DNA of 35,723 bases, taken from the NCBI GenBank assembly GCA_015231885.1, contig JADGAT010000053.1, forward strand, positions 1 through 35,723, read 5' to 3'. This stretch comes from SAR324 cluster bacterium (GTDB taxonomy: Bacteria; SAR324; NAC60-12). Below are positions 35,610 through 35,723 of the stretch, in pieces; the first letter of the stretch is position 1, and each line of letters begins with the position of its first letter. The notes under the pieces were generated by a model. That model had not been told where the DNA came from. It did not search any database and worked only from the letters and a program-made list of their open reading frames with translations. A program made the translations under genes and the position numbers.

Positions 35610-35723
35610 TAAGGAATGCTCAAACAATAACTTAAATCTACTTGTCTTTTCAACGATCTTCTGCGTTGCTTTACCGGTGACATAGCAAGCTATGCGCCCG
35701 ATAAAACGCCTTGAATCTCGATG
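35610..35723 (-). repeat. Palindromic dispersed repeat, subfamily 1, inverted copy (cut by window end)
   Basis: In reverse complement this is nearly identical to 20376-20492, including GATCGTTGAAAAGACAAGTA and the tail GTTTGAGCATTCCTTA. The central hairpin has the same geometry: TTTACC/GATAAA, 5-nt internal loops, CATAGC/GCTATG and a 2-nt cap. It begins 19 bp after the stop of the last signalling gene and runs off the window. Confidence 0.8.

Overview
The window looks like a stretch of a Gram-negative, proteobacterial-type chromosome of moderate to low GC. It reads as housekeeping and metabolic genes set between unusually dense signal-transduction loci. The abundance of hybrid histidine kinases, PP2C-type phosphatases, a cyclase-PilZ fusion and a sucrose operon would suit an environmental, possibly osmotically stressed, 'deltaproteobacterial-grade' organism. 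This is an inference: there is no rRNA or marker gene here to fix the lineage. I see no tRNA, rRNA, CRISPR array, phage gene or intact transposase.

Left part (1-7.7 kb): the 3' end of the ribosome-assembly GTPase gene rbgA, then a two-gene operon (GAF-PAS histidine kinase, then a receiver-kinase fusion). A terminator separates it from a convergent operon of a CBS-PP2C phosphatase (RsbU type) and the nucleosidase ppnN. Both outward-lying upstream regions carry the same three-site array with an exact 22-bp period, in inverted orientation (424-473 and 7346-7395). A small Cys-containing protein follows.

Middle part (7.9-20.1 kb): a sucrose operon on the minus strand (fructokinase, sucrose-phosphate synthase/phosphatase, sucrose synthase); a cNMP-binding PP2C phosphatase divergent from metY-metA (acetylhomoserine route to methionine/homocysteine), with a 25-bp palindrome between them; a type I-beta DAHP synthase; a small hypothetical gene; and a stand-alone BadI-like 2-ketocyclohexanecarboxyl-CoA hydrolase.

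Right part (20.5-35.6 kb): a signalling island. An eight-gene co-directional run encodes a membrane hybrid kinase, two CheC-like phosphatases (the second fused to MshEN-like repeats), a CheY-like receiver, a soluble hybrid kinase, a receiver-kinase, a receiver-cyclase-TPR-PilZ-STAS fusion and a receiver-RsbW-like ATPase. An opposing pair (SLOG-like protein and STAS antagonist) and a final receiver-kinase-receiver protein complete it. The first receiver of that last kinase has lost all its catalytic residues. Together with the two PP2C phosphatases upstream, the window holds parts for phosphorelay, partner switching, cAMP and probably c-di-GMP signalling, but no chemoreceptor, CheA or sigma factor.

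A dispersed palindromic repeat family occurs at 16405, 19184, 20331 and 35610. Its three hairpin-bearing copies keep identical hairpin geometry (5/6/2/6/5) with compensatory base changes, and two copies in inverted orientation bracket the signalling island.
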